From NCBI RefSeq assembly GCF_030813715.1, contig NZ_JAUSUZ010000001.1, forward strand, positions 7,918,501 to 7,982,500: a DNA stretch of 64,000 nucleotides, in the 5' to 3' direction. This stretch comes from Catenuloplanes indicus (GTDB lineage: Bacteria; Actinomycetota; Actinomycetes; Mycobacteriales; Micromonosporaceae). Numbering within the stretch: position 1 is the first letter of the stretch; every line of letters begins with the position of its first letter. The notes under the pieces were generated by a model. That model was not told the DNA's origin, ran no database searches, and saw only the letters and a list, made by a program, of their open reading frames with translations. A program made the position numbers and the translations under genes. Below are positions 25,993 through 35,838 of this stretch, piece by piece.

Positions 25993-26916
25993 TCAGTTCT
26001 CGCCGACGGGGTTGCCGTTCGCGTCGTATGCGGCGCCCTCGGTGCCCTCCGCGGCGGCATCGCCCTCGGCGCCGGCGTCCGCTTCGCCCTCGGCGTCCGC
26101 TTCGCCCTCGGCGCCGGCGGCACCCGCCTCGCCCTCGGCGCCCGCGGCGTCATCAGCGCCGGCCTCGTCCACGCCGCCGACGCCCGCGGCGGCCTTCGCC
26201 TCGGCGAGCGCCAGGCAGGCCTCGAAGAGCACGGTCTGCGCGTCCGCGACGGCCTGAGCCGCGTCCGCGGCCTCCGCGTCGCCGGCTGCGGCGTCGTCAC
26301 CCGCCGCGTCGTCAGCCGCCGCGTCGTCGCCCGCGGCTTCGTCCTGGTCCGCGGCCTCGCCCTTGTGCGCCGGGCCCTCGCCGGCGCCCTTCGCGGCCCG
26401 CTCCTCGGCCTCGGCCTTCTCCGCCCAGCCGGCGGCCATCTCCGCGGACTTCTTCGCCGACTTCGTGGTGGCGGCGATCTCCTTCTCCGCCTTCTCCCTC
26501 GCGGCGGCGTCCTCGGCGGACTCGCTCTCCTCCGGCGCCGCGGTCTCCTCGGCCGCGCCCCCGTCTGCGACGTCCTCCTGCGCGGTCTGCAGCGCGGCCG
26601 CGAACACGTCGCACGACTCGTCCAGCGCCACCGCCGCGGCCTGCGCCGCCTCCACCGCGTCCGCGCCGCCCTCCGGCGCGAGTTCCGCGCCGTCGCAGAG
26701 CACCACACCGGCGTTGATCTCGACCGCGGCGCACTCGGAGACGTCGAATTGCTGGCCCTCGACGTTGATCAGGCCGGCCGTGGCCGCCGCCTCGCTCTTG
26801 TTCTCTCCGGCGTTGGCGAAGCCGAGGCCCGTGACGCCGGCCACCACGATCGCGCCTGCGACGACGGCCGCGCCGATCGCCTTGCGGTTCTTCAGGGTGC
26901 CGTATCGCCATTGCAT
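25993..26916 (-). CDS. Secreted acidic Ala/Glu/Asp-rich protein
   Basis: The protein has 307 residues from the preferred ATG at 26916 (MQWRYGTLKNRK); an ATG at 26949 would add 11 residues but lacks a ribosome site. The basic N-terminus plus a hydrophobic stretch (AIGAAVVAGAIVVAGVTGLGF) ending ANA-GENK looks like a signal peptide. The mature part is very acidic, with long Ala/Glu/Asp blocks and a tail of AEGEADAEGEA-type repeats. Three Cys (in SECAA, VLCDG, ESCDV) may form disulfides, and a fourth lies in EACLAL. No family was recognised. It is divergent from the ABC operon at 27120. Confidence 0.75.
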   Translation of the reverse strand: MQWRYGTLKNRKAIGAAVVAGAIVVAGVTGLGFANAGENKSEAAATAGLINVEGQQFDVSECAAVEINAGVVLCDGAELAPEGGADAVEAAQAAAVALDESCDVFAAALQTAQEDVADGGAAEETAAPEESESAEDAAAREKAEKEIAATTKSAKKSAEMAAGWAEKAEAEERAAKGAGEGPAHKGEAADQDEAAGDDAAADDAAGDDAAAGDAEAADAAQAVADAQTVLFEACLALAEAKAAAGVGGVDEAGADDAAGAEGEAGAAGAEGEADAEGEADAGAEGDAAAEGTEGAAYDANGNPVGEN

Positions 26917-27027
26917 GTCTGCCACCACTCCCAGCGGGCTCGGATTCATGAACGTGCGCGCACCGGGTCCTACGCGGGTCGCCGCCGAAAAGGTTCAGAC
27001 CCGGCCGGAATCGGCGCCGATTCACCC

Positions 27028-27091
27028 ATACGGGGGCGTATACATCCGGACCCTCAAGATCGTTGACCAAGCGGATATCGATGTATAGGGT
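27028..27091 (+). promoter_or_regulatory. Promoter and dyad upstream of the ABC operon
   Basis: TTGACC (27063-27068) and TAGGGT (27086-27091) are separated by 17 bp, a good primary-sigma promoter. Upstream is the perfect dyad ATACG-GGGG-CGTAT (27028-27041), a possible regulator site. The strong GGAGGAGAGGG ribosome site follows. Confidence 0.6.
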
Positions 27092-27119
27092 CTGCGCGAC
27101 CCACCTGTGGAGGAGAGGG

Positions 27120-28043
27120 ATGACCACCAGACCGCTGTCCCTCCCCGCACCGCCGGAGAGGGCGCCCGAGTTCGGCGGGGACTCGCTGATCGTCTGCGAG
27201 AACCTGGTCCGGATCTATCAGACCGGCTCGATCGAGGTGCAGGCGCTGCAGGGTCTCGACCTGACCGTGGACGCGGGTGAGATGGTCGCGGTCGTGGGCG
27301 CCTCCGGCTCCGGCAAGTCGACGCTGCTGTCCATCCTGGCCGGTATCGACGCGCCCACCGCGGGCCGGGCGCGGGTGGACACCTGGAACCTGCTCGACAT
27401 GTCCCGCTCCGACCGGGTGCGCTACCGGCGGCACACGGTCGGGTTCGTCCGGCAGCAGACCGCCGGCAACCTGGTGCCGTACCTGACCGCGCGGCAGATG
27501 GTGGACCTGCCGATGACGGCGGCGCGCACCCCCGCCCGGGCCAGGAAAGCGCGTGCCGTGGAGTTGCTGGACATGCTCGGCGTGGGCGCGCTCGCGGACC
27601 GGCGGCCGGCGCAGCTCTCCGGCGGCCAGCAGATGCGGGTGGCGATCGCGGTCGCGCTGGCGAACCGGCCGCGCGTGCTGCTGGCCGACGAGCCGACCGG
27701 CGAGCTGGACACCACCACGTCGGCCGAGGTCTTCGGCGTGCTGCGGGACGTCAACCGCGAACTCGGCGTCACGGTCGTGGTCGTCACCCACGACCCGGCG
27801 GTCAGCGGGCAGGTCGAGCGCACGGTCGCGATCCGCGACGGGCGCACCAGCAGCGAGGTGCTGCGCCGCGCCGCCGTGAACGGCGACGGCGACCACGAGG
27901 TGATCGCGGAGGAGTACGCGGTGATGGACCGGGCCGGTCGCGTGCAGGTGCCGCGCGAGTACCGCGAGGCGCTCGCGCTGACCCGCCGGGTTCGGCTCGC
28001 GCTCGAGTCCGACCACGTCTCGATCAAGCGGGACAACGCATGA
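27120..28043 (+). CDS. ABC transporter ATP-binding protein (FtsE/LolD/MacB type)
   Basis: The protein has 307 residues. Walker A GASGSGKST (60-68), signature LSGGQQMR, Walker B VLLADEPTGELD and the H-loop VVTHD are all present, so it should be an active ATPase. About 75 extra residues follow the nucleotide-binding core. ATG at 27120 has GGAGGAGAGGG directly upstream. The next ATPase starts within its stop codon, and two large permeases follow, so it drives a MacB/FtsX-like complex. Confidence 0.93.
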   Translation: MTTRPLSLPAPPERAPEFGGDSLIVCENLVRIYQTGSIEVQALQGLDLTVDAGEMVAVVGASGSGKSTLLSILAGIDAPTAGRARVDTWNLLDMSRSDRVRYRRHTVGFVRQQTAGNLVPYLTARQMVDLPMTAARTPARARKARAVELLDMLGVGALADRRPAQLSGGQQMRVAIAVALANRPRVLLADEPTGELDTTTSAEVFGVLRDVNRELGVTVVVVTHDPAVSGQVERTVAIRDGRTSSEVLRRAAVNGDGDHEVIAEEYAVMDRAGRVQVPREYREALALTRRVRLALESDHVSIKRDNA

Positions 28044-28696
28044 ACATCTTGAGGGTACGGGGTGTCAGCCGCCGGTTCGGCGACGTGCACGCGCTGCGGG
28101 ACGTGTCGTTCGAGGTCGAGGCCGGCACCATGGTCGCGCTGGTCGGCCGCTCCGGCTCCGGCAAGACCACGCTGCTCAACGTGATCGGCGGCCTGGACCG
28201 CCCGGACACCGGCACGGTCCACGTCGACGACGTCGAGGTCACCGCGCTCGACGAGGACGGCCTGGCCCACCTGCGGCGCGAGCGCGTCGCGTACGTGTTC
28301 CAGACGTTCGGCCTGATCCCGGTGCTCTCCGCGGCCGAGAACGTGGGTGCGCCGCTGCGCCTGGCCCGCACGCCCGCGGCCGAGCGGGAGAAGCGCGTCC
28401 AGCTGCTGCTGGAACTGGTCGGCCTGGCCGGCCACGCGGCGCAGCGACCGGGCGAGATGTCCGGCGGCCAGCAGCAGCGTGTCGCGATCGCGCGGGCACT
28501 CGCGGCCAGTCCCCGGCTGCTGATCGCGGACGAGCCGACCGGACAGCTGGACGCGGAGACCGGACTGGCCGTGATGGCGCTGCTGCGCGGCATCGTCGAG
28601 TCCGAGGGCGTCACCGCGCTGGTCTCGACGCACGACCCGGTGATGATGGCGCTGGCCGACCGCGTGATCGACATCCACGACGGGATCATCGAATGA
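28040..28696 (+). CDS. ABC transporter ATP-binding protein (second, LolD/MacB type)
   Basis: The protein has 218 residues, a bare nucleotide-binding domain. Walker A GRSGSGKTT (36-44), signature MSGGQQQR, Walker B LLIADEPTGQLD and STHD are intact. ATG overlaps the preceding stop (ATGA). Having two distinct ATPases and two permeases suggests a heteromeric complex, with each ATPase possibly serving one permease. Confidence 0.93.
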   Translation: MNILRVRGVSRRFGDVHALRDVSFEVEAGTMVALVGRSGSGKTTLLNVIGGLDRPDTGTVHVDDVEVTALDEDGLAHLRRERVAYVFQTFGLIPVLSAAENVGAPLRLARTPAAEREKRVQLLLELVGLAGHAAQRPGEMSGGQQQRVAIARALAASPRLLIADEPTGQLDAETGLAVMALLRGIVESEGVTALVSTHDPVMMALADRVIDIHDGIIE

Positions 28697-28715
28697 GCGC
28701 GCTCACGAGCGGATC

Positions 28716-31700
28716 ATGGGCGCCGGCATGAGTTTTCTGGCCCGGCGGGCGCGCGCGCAGTGGCCGCTGCTGGCCGCGCTGCTCGCGGTGGTCACGGTCG
28801 GCGTCACGCTGCTCGGCGTCTGCGCGCTGCTGGTCACCCGCACCGGCGAGCGCGCGGTCGAGGTCGCCGCCGCCCGCGCCTCGGCCGAGGACACGGCGGT
28901 CACCGCGTACACCGTCACGGTCGCCGGCCGGGACGCCCGCTCGGTGATGGACGACAGCGGCGCCGTGCTCACCGAGGCACTCGCCCCGCTGCCGGCCGCG
29001 CTCTCCGCCCGTACGTCCACGCTGCTCCGGCCGTTGCCGACGATGCCGAAGGGCGGCGACTTCCCGTCCCAGGGCTACCTGTCCGCGATCACCGACCTGG
29101 AGTCGCGGGTCGAGGTGCTCGAGGGCCGGCTGCCCGGCGGCGGGTACGAGGCCGCGCTGCTGCCCACCACCGCGTCACTGCTCGGCCTGACGATCGGCGA
29201 CCGGCTCCCGTTCGGCCCGGAGAACTCGCCGGACCGCCCGGCCGGTTTCGAGGTCACCGTGGTCGGCATCGTCGCGGCGCTGCCCGGCAGCGGGTGGGAC
29301 CGCGACCCGCTGGCCGGTGCCGGGTTCGACGCCGCCTACAACGACGGCCGGTTCCAGCGCCCGCTCGCCACGTACGGCCCGTTCCTGGTCGGCGTGGACG
29401 CGGTGCTGGCCAGTGGCTCCTCGCTGGACCGGCTGGACGTCACCGCGCTCCCGGACCTCTCCGCCGCGGACCGCCGGGACCTGGACGCGATCGAGACCCG
29501 GGTACGCGCGGCGGACCGGCGGCTCGGCGGCGTGCTCGGCGACCGGGTGGAGATCGAGCGGATCTCCACCGCCCTGCCGCGCACGCTCGCGGCCGCGGAC
29601 CTGCAGCAGCGGGTCACCACGGCCACGGTGGCGTCGGTCGCGATCCTCGGCTCGGTGCTGACCGCGACCGCGCTGGCGCTGGCCGGGCGGCTGACCGCGG
29701 GCGTCCGTACCGTCGAGACCTCGCTGCTGACCGCGCTCGGCTTCGGCCGGCGGCAGCTGGCCGCGACCGCGATCACCGAGTCGCTGCTGCTCGCCGCGCT
29801 GGCCGTCGCGCTCGGGGTACCGGCGTCGTCCGCGCTGCACGCCGCGCTGACCCGGCTGCCCGCGCTGCGCGCCGCCGGCCTCGCCGAGGAACCGGGCGTC
29901 ACCGTGATCCAGGTGCTCACGGTCGCCGGTGGCGCGCTCGCGCTGACCGCGGTCCTGGTCTCGCTCGCACTGCGGCCGGTCGCCGAGGTCAGGGACCGGC
30001 GCTCACGCGGCGAGATGCTGGCCCGCTCCGGTACGGACGTGCTGCTGGTCGCGTTCGCCGGCGTCGGGTTGTGGCAGCTGTGGACGCAGCCGGCCGGCGC
30101 CGGCGCCGGCCAGGACGCGGTCCGGGTGCTGGCACCCGCGCTGCTGCTGCTCGCCGGTGCCGCGCTCGCGCTCCGGCTGGCCCCGCCCGCGCTCGCGGTC
30201 GCGGACCGGCTGGCCCGCCGGGCCCGTGGCTTCGTCGTCCCGCTCGCGGCGTTCGAGGCGGCCCGCCGGCCGCAGGCGGTCGCGGCCGGGCTGCTGGTCG
30301 GGCTGGCCTGCGCCGCTGCCACGTTCGGTGCCGGCTTCGACGCCACCTGGCAGCGGTCCCAGGTCGATCAGGCCGCGCTCGGCGTCGGCACCGACCTCGC
30401 GATCACGCTGGACACCGCGGCCGCGGCCGGTCAGGGCGCGGCCGTCGCCGCCGCGACCGGTGGCACGGTGAGCGTGGTCGCCGACCGGCCGGTCGCGGTC
30501 GGGCAGTGGCTCGGTACCGGCGGCGACGCGCCCCGGCTGATCGCGGCGGACACCGCGCACGCGGCCGAGCTGCTACGTGGCCGGCTGGACGGCGGGCGCA
30601 CCTGGGCCGGCGTGGGCGCGACGCTGGCGCCGGAGCCGCTGCCCGCGGGCATCCCGGTGCCGGCCGGCACCCCGATCACCGTGACCGGCACGACCACGGC
30701 CGCGCTGACCACGTTCGTCGCGCCGCGGCTGGTGTTCCAGGACCGGATCGGCGCGCGCGTGTCGTGCATCGCCGGTACCGTCCCGCTGGACGGCGCCGCG
30801 CACCCGCTGCCGGACTGCGTCGCCGCGGACGGCCTGGAGCTGGTCGCGGTGGTGATGCCGGTCCGGATCGACTGGGCGACGCTGTTCGCGGACCCGGACG
30901 CGCAGGCCACCGACGGCGACGGCACGATCTCGGTCGCGCTGACCGTGCCGGGCGCCGGGAGTGCCCCGGGTGCGGCGTGGCGGGGCCACTCCGCCGGGGT
31001 GATGCCGGAGACGATCCAGGACCCGGCCGTGGAACTCACCGGCGGCGTGCTCCGGATGAGCGCGGACGTGTCGATGGCCGGCCCGCCGGAGGCGAGCCGG
31101 ACGCTGGTCGCGAGCGTGTTCGGCACGGTCGCGGCGGTACCCGTGATGATTTCCCAGCGGTTCGCGGACGAGCTGAGCGTCGGCCCGGGGCAGCTGCTCT
31201 CGATCGCGATCGGTGCGTCGCCGGTGGACGTGCGGATCGAGGGCGTGCTGCCGGCCGTGCCGTCCGCACCCGGCGCCGGTGCGCTGCTCGCGGACGTCGA
31301 CTGGCTGTCCCGCGCGCTGATCCTGCACAGCGGCGACGTGACGCCGCCGGTGGACGCGCTCTGGGTCGGCGGCCCGGCCCCCGGCGCCGCGGAACGGGCC
31401 GCGGCGCTGCACCTCGGCCCGGTGCTCACCCGGGACGGCGAGACCGCACGGCTCACCGGCGGGCCGCTGCGCGCCGGGCTGCCCGCCACGCTCCGGCTGC
31501 TGGTGCCCGCGGCGGCGCTGCTGCTGCTCGCCGGCGTGATCCTGCACGTCACCTGCGACCTGCAGGTCCGTGCGCTGGAGGTGGCGCGGTTGCGCGGGCT
31601 GGGCATGACGCGGCGGGAGATCCGGCGGGTGCTGCTCGGCCAGCACGCCGGTGTGCTGATCCCGCTGATCGTCGCGGGCACGCTGGTCGGCGCGCTGGCC

Positions 31701-31898
31701 ACGGTGCTGGTCGCGCCGTCGCTGGTCCGGTCGGACACCGGCGCCGCGCCGGTGCCGGACGCGCTGCCGTACTGGCCCTGGGTGGCCGAGGCCGGGCTGT
31801 TCGCGGCGCTGCTGACCGGATGCCTGCTGGCCGTCGCCGTGGTGGTGTCCGTGCAGGCCCGGCGCGCGGACGCGGCGCACCTGCGGGTGGCGTCATGA
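28716..31898 (+). CDS. FtsX/MacB-like ABC permease (large)
   Basis: The protein has 1060 residues. A first membrane segment lies at about residues 17-45, and a large extracytoplasmic region follows. Membrane clusters occur near residues 305-430, 440-545 and 925-1050, a two-block FtsX arrangement. It lacks an ATPase domain of its own. Proteins of this class move lipids, peptides or lipoproteins, or transmit mechanical force. The ATG at 28716 is used; ATG 28728 (MSFLARRA) is an equally possible start. Confidence 0.85.
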   Translation: MGAGMSFLARRARAQWPLLAALLAVVTVGVTLLGVCALLVTRTGERAVEVAAARASAEDTAVTAYTVTVAGRDARSVMDDSGAVLTEALAPLPAALSARTSTLLRPLPTMPKGGDFPSQGYLSAITDLESRVEVLEGRLPGGGYEAALLPTTASLLGLTIGDRLPFGPENSPDRPAGFEVTVVGIVAALPGSGWDRDPLAGAGFDAAYNDGRFQRPLATYGPFLVGVDAVLASGSSLDRLDVTALPDLSAADRRDLDAIETRVRAADRRLGGVLGDRVEIERISTALPRTLAAADLQQRVTTATVASVAILGSVLTATALALAGRLTAGVRTVETSLLTALGFGRRQLAATAITESLLLAALAVALGVPASSALHAALTRLPALRAAGLAEEPGVTVIQVLTVAGGALALTAVLVSLALRPVAEVRDRRSRGEMLARSGTDVLLVAFAGVGLWQLWTQPAGAGAGQDAVRVLAPALLLLAGAALALRLAPPALAVADRLARRARGFVVPLAAFEAARRPQAVAAGLLVGLACAAATFGAGFDATWQRSQVDQAALGVGTDLAITLDTAAAAGQGAAVAAATGGTVSVVADRPVAVGQWLGTGGDAPRLIAADTAHAAELLRGRLDGGRTWAGVGATLAPEPLPAGIPVPAGTPITVTGTTTAALTTFVAPRLVFQDRIGARVSCIAGTVPLDGAAHPLPDCVAADGLELVAVVMPVRIDWATLFADPDAQATDGDGTISVALTVPGAGSAPGAAWRGHSAGVMPETIQDPAVELTGGVLRMSADVSMAGPPEASRTLVASVFGTVAAVPVMISQRFADELSVGPGQLLSIAIGASPVDVRIEGVLPAVPSAPGAGALLADVDWLSRALILHSGDVTPPVDALWVGGPAPGAAERAAALHLGPVLTRDGETARLTGGPLRAGLPATLRLLVPAAALLLLAGVILHVTCDLQVRALEVARLRGLGMTRREIRRVLLGQHAGVLIPLIVAGTLVGALATVLVAPSLVRSDTGAAPVPDALPYWPWVAEAGLFAALLTGCLLAVAVVVSVQARRADAAHLRVAS

Positions 31899-34600
31899 GG
31901 CCGGTACCGGCCCCGCACTGGCCGAGCGTGGCCGGGCGGGCGCGCGCCGACGCCGGACCGCTCGCGCTGGTCGCGATCGTGGTCGCGGTCACCGCGCTGC
32001 TGTCGTCCGCGGTGCCGCCGCTGCTGCGTGCCACCGCGGACGCCGCGGTCCGGCACGCGGTCCGCCGTGCCGGTGCCGAGGCGACCGTACGCGTGCAGGT
32101 CGGCTGGACGCCGGACGAGGGCCTGAACGGCACCCGGGTGCGCTACCCCGAGCTGCCGGAGGAGGTCGACTCGTCCCGGCGGATCGCCGGGGCCAGCCTG
32201 GACACCGGCATCGAGGCGCTGCTGAAGCCGGCGATCGCGTCCGTGCTCAGCGAACCGTTCAGCATCGTCGCGGGTACGGCGCCGCGCACGCTCCAGCTGA
32301 CCTACCTCGCGAACTCACCGGACGCCGGCGGTGGACCCGGCGTCGTCTGGGTCGCCGGTGCCGCGCCCGCCGCCACCGAGGAGGGCCGGGTGGAACGCGC
32401 CCTGAACGCGCCGTGGACGGTCCAGGCCGGGCTTACCGAGCCGGCCGCGGTCACGCTCGGCGTCGGGCCGGGGGACCGCCTGGTCGTCCGTGACTCCACC
32501 GGCCTGGAGCGGACGATCCTGATCAGCGGCCTGTACCGCCCGGTCGACCCGGCGGACCCGGCGTGGCGGATCGCGCCCGCGGCGGTCGAGCCGGTGGCCG
32601 GCGCGGACGGGGCCGGCATCACCCGGTTCGGCGCGCTGCTGTCCCGCGAGTCGCTGCCGGACGCCCGGCTCGCGCTCTCCGGTCAGCAGCTCGCGCAGAC
32701 GATCTGGCTCAACCCGGACACCGGCACGCTCACCTGGACGTCCGCGGAGGCGCTGGCCGCCGCCGTGGTCAAGCTCAAGACCACGTCCGCGACGTCCGGC
32801 GAACGCGGCGAGACGATTCGCTGGGAGACACGGCTGGACGAGGTGCTCAGCGACGCCCGGGGCGCGGTCGACGCCGCCGTCACCCAGGCGTCCGTGCTGC
32901 TCATCGCCGTGATCACGGCCGCCGGGCTGGTGCTGGTGCTGGCCGCGGACCTGCTCGCCCGGCGGCGCGCGCCCGCGTTGGTCACCGCCCGGCGGCGCGG
33001 CGCGTCGCTGCCCGACCTGACGCTCGAACTGCTCGTCGAATCCGTGCTGCTGGCGCTGCTCGCGGGCGCGGCCGGTCTCGCGCTCGCCCGGCAGCTCACC
33101 CCGGACGTCGCCTGGATCTGGGCGCTGCCGGTGGTGATCGTGGCCGCGGTCGCCGGCCCGGCGTTCGGCGCGGTCACCGCGGCGCGCGCCACCCGCAACC
33201 GCCGCGCGCCCGCGAACCGGTCCGCCCGGGTCTGGGTCGCGCGCACCGCGCAGATCCGCCGGGTCACGCTGGAGGCTGCGGTCGTGCTGGCCGCGATCGG
33301 TGCGTTCGTCTCGCTCCGCCAGCGCGGCATCGTGGCCGGCGACGACGGCCTCCCGGCCGGTGCCCCCGCGCTCGCCGCGGTCGCCGGTGGGCTGCTGGTA
33401 CTGCGGTTGATGCCGCTCGGCACCGGCTTCGCGCTGCGCCGGTCGCTGCGCTCCCGCCGCCCGCTCGCGGTCTTCGGCGCCGCGCGGGCCGCGGTCACCT
33501 CCGGCCGTGCGCTGCCGCTGCTGGCCATGGTCGCGGGTACGGCACTGGCCACGTTCGCGCTGACGCTCGACGCGACCACCACCCGCGGGCTCGCCGACGG
33601 TGCCTGGCGTACCGCGGGTGCGGACGCCCGGCTCGACGTGGCGGCGAGCGCGGCCGGATCCACGCGGGACGTGGCCGCGCGGATCGCCGCGGCGCCCGGC
33701 GTCCGGCGGACCGCGACCGGGCAGATGCTGGACGGTGTGCGCGTGGTCGCGGACGGCCAGGCCGTCACGGTCCGGCTGCTCGCGGTCGACCCGGCCGCGT
33801 TCCGGCGGCTGCTGGCCGACACCCCGATCGAGGGCGCGGCCCGGCTCGACCGCCTGGGCCCGGCGACGGCACCGGTCCCGGTCCTGGTCCGGTCCGGTGA
33901 CGGGGTCATGCGGACCGGCGGGCGCCTCGACCTGCTGCGCGAGGCGCAGCCCTCGGTGCCGCTGCTCGCGGCCGGTGACGCACCCCGGGCCGGTGACGCC
34001 CCGGACCTGGTCATCGCGGACGCGGCCGCGCTGGCCGCGGCCGGGCTGACCATCACGCCGAACACGGTCTGGGTCACCGGCCCCGGCGCGGCCGACGCGG
34101 TCCGGAACGCCGGCGTCGCCGGCACCACCGTGATCCGGGACGACGTCCTCGACGCCCGCCGTGACGCCCCGCTCACCGCCGGCCTGCTGCTGCTCGCCCG
34201 GGCCGCCGCGGTCGCGCTGCTCGGGTTCGGCCTGCTCGGCCTGTTGCTCGGCGCCGCCGCGGACGCACCGGAACGCTGGCGCACGCTCGGCCGGCTCCGC
34301 ACGCTCGGCCTGCGCCCCCGCGACACCCGCTGGGTGGCCGCCGGTGAGCTGCTGCCGCCCGCGCTGGCCGCCGCGATCACCGGCCCTTTTCTCGGCCTCG
34401 GCCTGGCCTGGCTGACCCGGGAGCCGCTGGCCCTGCGCCTGCTGACCGGTCAGCAGGCCGACCCGGCCCTGACCGCGCCGTGGTGGCAGATCGCGCTGGT
34501 CCTCGCGCTTGTGCTGGCCACCGCCGCGCTGCTGGCCCCGGCCGAGGCCGTGATCCGCCGGCGCCGCAACCTCGCGGAGACGCTCCGGATCGGCGGCTGA
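31895..34600 (+). CDS. FtsX/MacB-like ABC permease (second)
   Basis: The protein has 901 residues. An N-terminal span (LALVAIVVAVTALLSSAVPPLL) precedes a large outside domain, then membrane clusters near 325-420, 450-560 and 755-885. ATG overlaps the preceding stop (ATGA). Together with the upstream three genes it completes a four-gene, tightly overlapped transporter operon. The substrate is unknown; no substrate-binding or adaptor protein is in the operon. Confidence 0.85.
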   Translation: MRPVPAPHWPSVAGRARADAGPLALVAIVVAVTALLSSAVPPLLRATADAAVRHAVRRAGAEATVRVQVGWTPDEGLNGTRVRYPELPEEVDSSRRIAGASLDTGIEALLKPAIASVLSEPFSIVAGTAPRTLQLTYLANSPDAGGGPGVVWVAGAAPAATEEGRVERALNAPWTVQAGLTEPAAVTLGVGPGDRLVVRDSTGLERTILISGLYRPVDPADPAWRIAPAAVEPVAGADGAGITRFGALLSRESLPDARLALSGQQLAQTIWLNPDTGTLTWTSAEALAAAVVKLKTTSATSGERGETIRWETRLDEVLSDARGAVDAAVTQASVLLIAVITAAGLVLVLAADLLARRRAPALVTARRRGASLPDLTLELLVESVLLALLAGAAGLALARQLTPDVAWIWALPVVIVAAVAGPAFGAVTAARATRNRRAPANRSARVWVARTAQIRRVTLEAAVVLAAIGAFVSLRQRGIVAGDDGLPAGAPALAAVAGGLLVLRLMPLGTGFALRRSLRSRRPLAVFGAARAAVTSGRALPLLAMVAGTALATFALTLDATTTRGLADGAWRTAGADARLDVAASAAGSTRDVAARIAAAPGVRRTATGQMLDGVRVVADGQAVTVRLLAVDPAAFRRLLADTPIEGAARLDRLGPATAPVPVLVRSGDGVMRTGGRLDLLREAQPSVPLLAAGDAPRAGDAPDLVIADAAALAAAGLTITPNTVWVTGPGAADAVRNAGVAGTTVIRDDVLDARRDAPLTAGLLLLARAAAVALLGFGLLGLLLGAAADAPERWRTLGRLRTLGLRPRDTRWVAAGELLPPALAAAITGPFLGLGLAWLTREPLALRLLTGQQADPALTAPWWQIALVLALVLATAALLAPAEAVIRRRRNLAETLRIGG

Positions 34601-34724
34601 CGGCGGCACCCGGCACCCCTCACCGTGCGCGGGAGGGCGGGACCGGCCCGTCCGGCTGAGTGCCCAGGTTCGACGTGCGCGCCGGCCGGTCCGGCGATGC
34701 GAGACGGTCCGGCCCGCGCGTTCG

Positions 34725-35723
34725 TCACCGAGGGGAGGGTGGCGGTGCTGCGTGCATCGTCATCTCGACCGTGTAGCCGTCCGGGCCATGCCGCTCGGCC
34801 ACCGCGTCGCAGCACTGGTGCGTGACCCACAGCCCGAGCCCGCCGCGCGCGCCGTCACCGGCCGGCAGCAGGCCCGCGAACGGGTCGGCGGGCCCGCGAC
34901 CGGCGTCCGTCACCGACACCGTGACGCGGTCCGGCAGCGCCCACAGCCGCACCGTGACCGGTGGTGTGCCGTGCCGGTGCGCGTTCGTCACGGTCTCGCT
35001 GACCGCGACGGCCAGGTCGTCGAGCGCGTCCCGCGTGAGCCGGCCGGTGCCGGCCGCGAAGACCGCGCGCCGGGCTTCCGCCGGGGGCGGGCCGTGCAAC
35101 TCCAGGTGCGGTGCGGGCAGCGGCTCGCCGGTGTGCGGGCGGGTGCGGGTCATCGGCAGGAACGTGGCCGGTGCCAGGTAGGACGGGTGCGGCAGGTGCT
35201 GACCGTGGGGCGCGGCGGTGCGCGGGTGGGTGCGGGCCACGTCCGCCAGCACGTGCGCGGGCGTGCGCAGCCGGTCGTAGGCGCAGATGCCCCAGACCGG
35301 GAAGTCGTCGAACGTGTGGTTGATCGCGGACTCGTAGCGCGCCCATGCGTCCCAGGACCGGCCGGACGTGGCCGCGGGCAGCTCGCCGACCACCCGGATC
35401 TGCGCGGCGCCGGCCTCGGTGTGCCCGGCGAACATCGCCCGGAACTCGCGGATCGCGGACGCCGGCCGGGCGTAGCGGGTGCCGGCCGCCACGAAGTCGA
35501 CCTTGACGTCCGGCGGCAGCGCGTCCTTGATCAGCGCCGCGCGCTCGTCGCCGAGCGCGACCAGCGTGGGCTCGCCCGCGGCCACCCCGTCCAGCAGGAA
35601 CGGCAGCACGATCGCGAGCAGTTCGGCGGGGGAGCCGTAGAACGCGGCCTCGTGGAAGTAACCGAGGTGCCCGGCGGCCGCACCCGTGCGTGTCGGAGCG
35701 GCAGGGCGGGCGGGGGTGGTCAC
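34725..35723 (-). CDS. MEDS-domain sensor with anti-sigma-type ATPase domain
   Basis: The protein has 332 residues. HLGYFHEAAFYGSPAELLAIVLPFL opens a MEDS/DcmR-like sensory domain (about 18-185). A HATPase_c domain of the RsbW type occupies about 215-325, with AVSETVTNAHRHG (N box), DAGRGPADPF (G1) and GGLGLWV (G2). It probably phosphorylates or binds an anti-sigma antagonist in response to a redox or C1-compound signal. The GTG start is at 35723. It lies downstream of phosphoketolase but past a terminator. Confidence 0.85.
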   Translation of the reverse strand: MTTPARPAAPTRTGAAAGHLGYFHEAAFYGSPAELLAIVLPFLLDGVAAGEPTLVALGDERAALIKDALPPDVKVDFVAAGTRYARPASAIREFRAMFAGHTEAGAAQIRVVGELPAATSGRSWDAWARYESAINHTFDDFPVWGICAYDRLRTPAHVLADVARTHPRTAAPHGQHLPHPSYLAPATFLPMTRTRPHTGEPLPAPHLELHGPPPAEARRAVFAAGTGRLTRDALDDLAVAVSETVTNAHRHGTPPVTVRLWALPDRVTVSVTDAGRGPADPFAGLLPAGDGARGGLGLWVTHQCCDAVAERHGPDGYTVEMTMHAAPPPSPR

Positions 35724-35787
35724 GTGAACAGTCTATGCCCGCGCTGCCCAGGACCCGTCGGCGCGGCAAAAGCCGCCGACGACCGGA

Positions 35788-35835
35788 AAACCCGTCCGGG
35801 GGTACGTTCTCCCAGCCGTACCCCCGAACGGGTTT
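35788..35835 (-). terminator. Terminator after phosphoketolase
   Basis: An imperfect long stem pairs AAACCCGT-CCGGGGGTACG with CGTACCCCCG-A-ACGGGTTT around a 10-nt loop. On the minus strand it starts 3 nt after the xfp stop. Confidence 0.75.
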
Positions 35836-35838
35836 GAT

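Noticed and set aside
25899-26717. Plus-strand frame opposite the secreted acidic protein
   Set aside because: Pro/Arg-rich translation that simply mirrors the Ala/Glu/Asp codons of the minus-strand gene.
28760-31894. Open frame running from the first permease into the second as a single 1946-codon protein
   Set aside because: The left part is a shifted-frame shadow of the first permease. The second permease starts at 31895 with an ATGA overlap.
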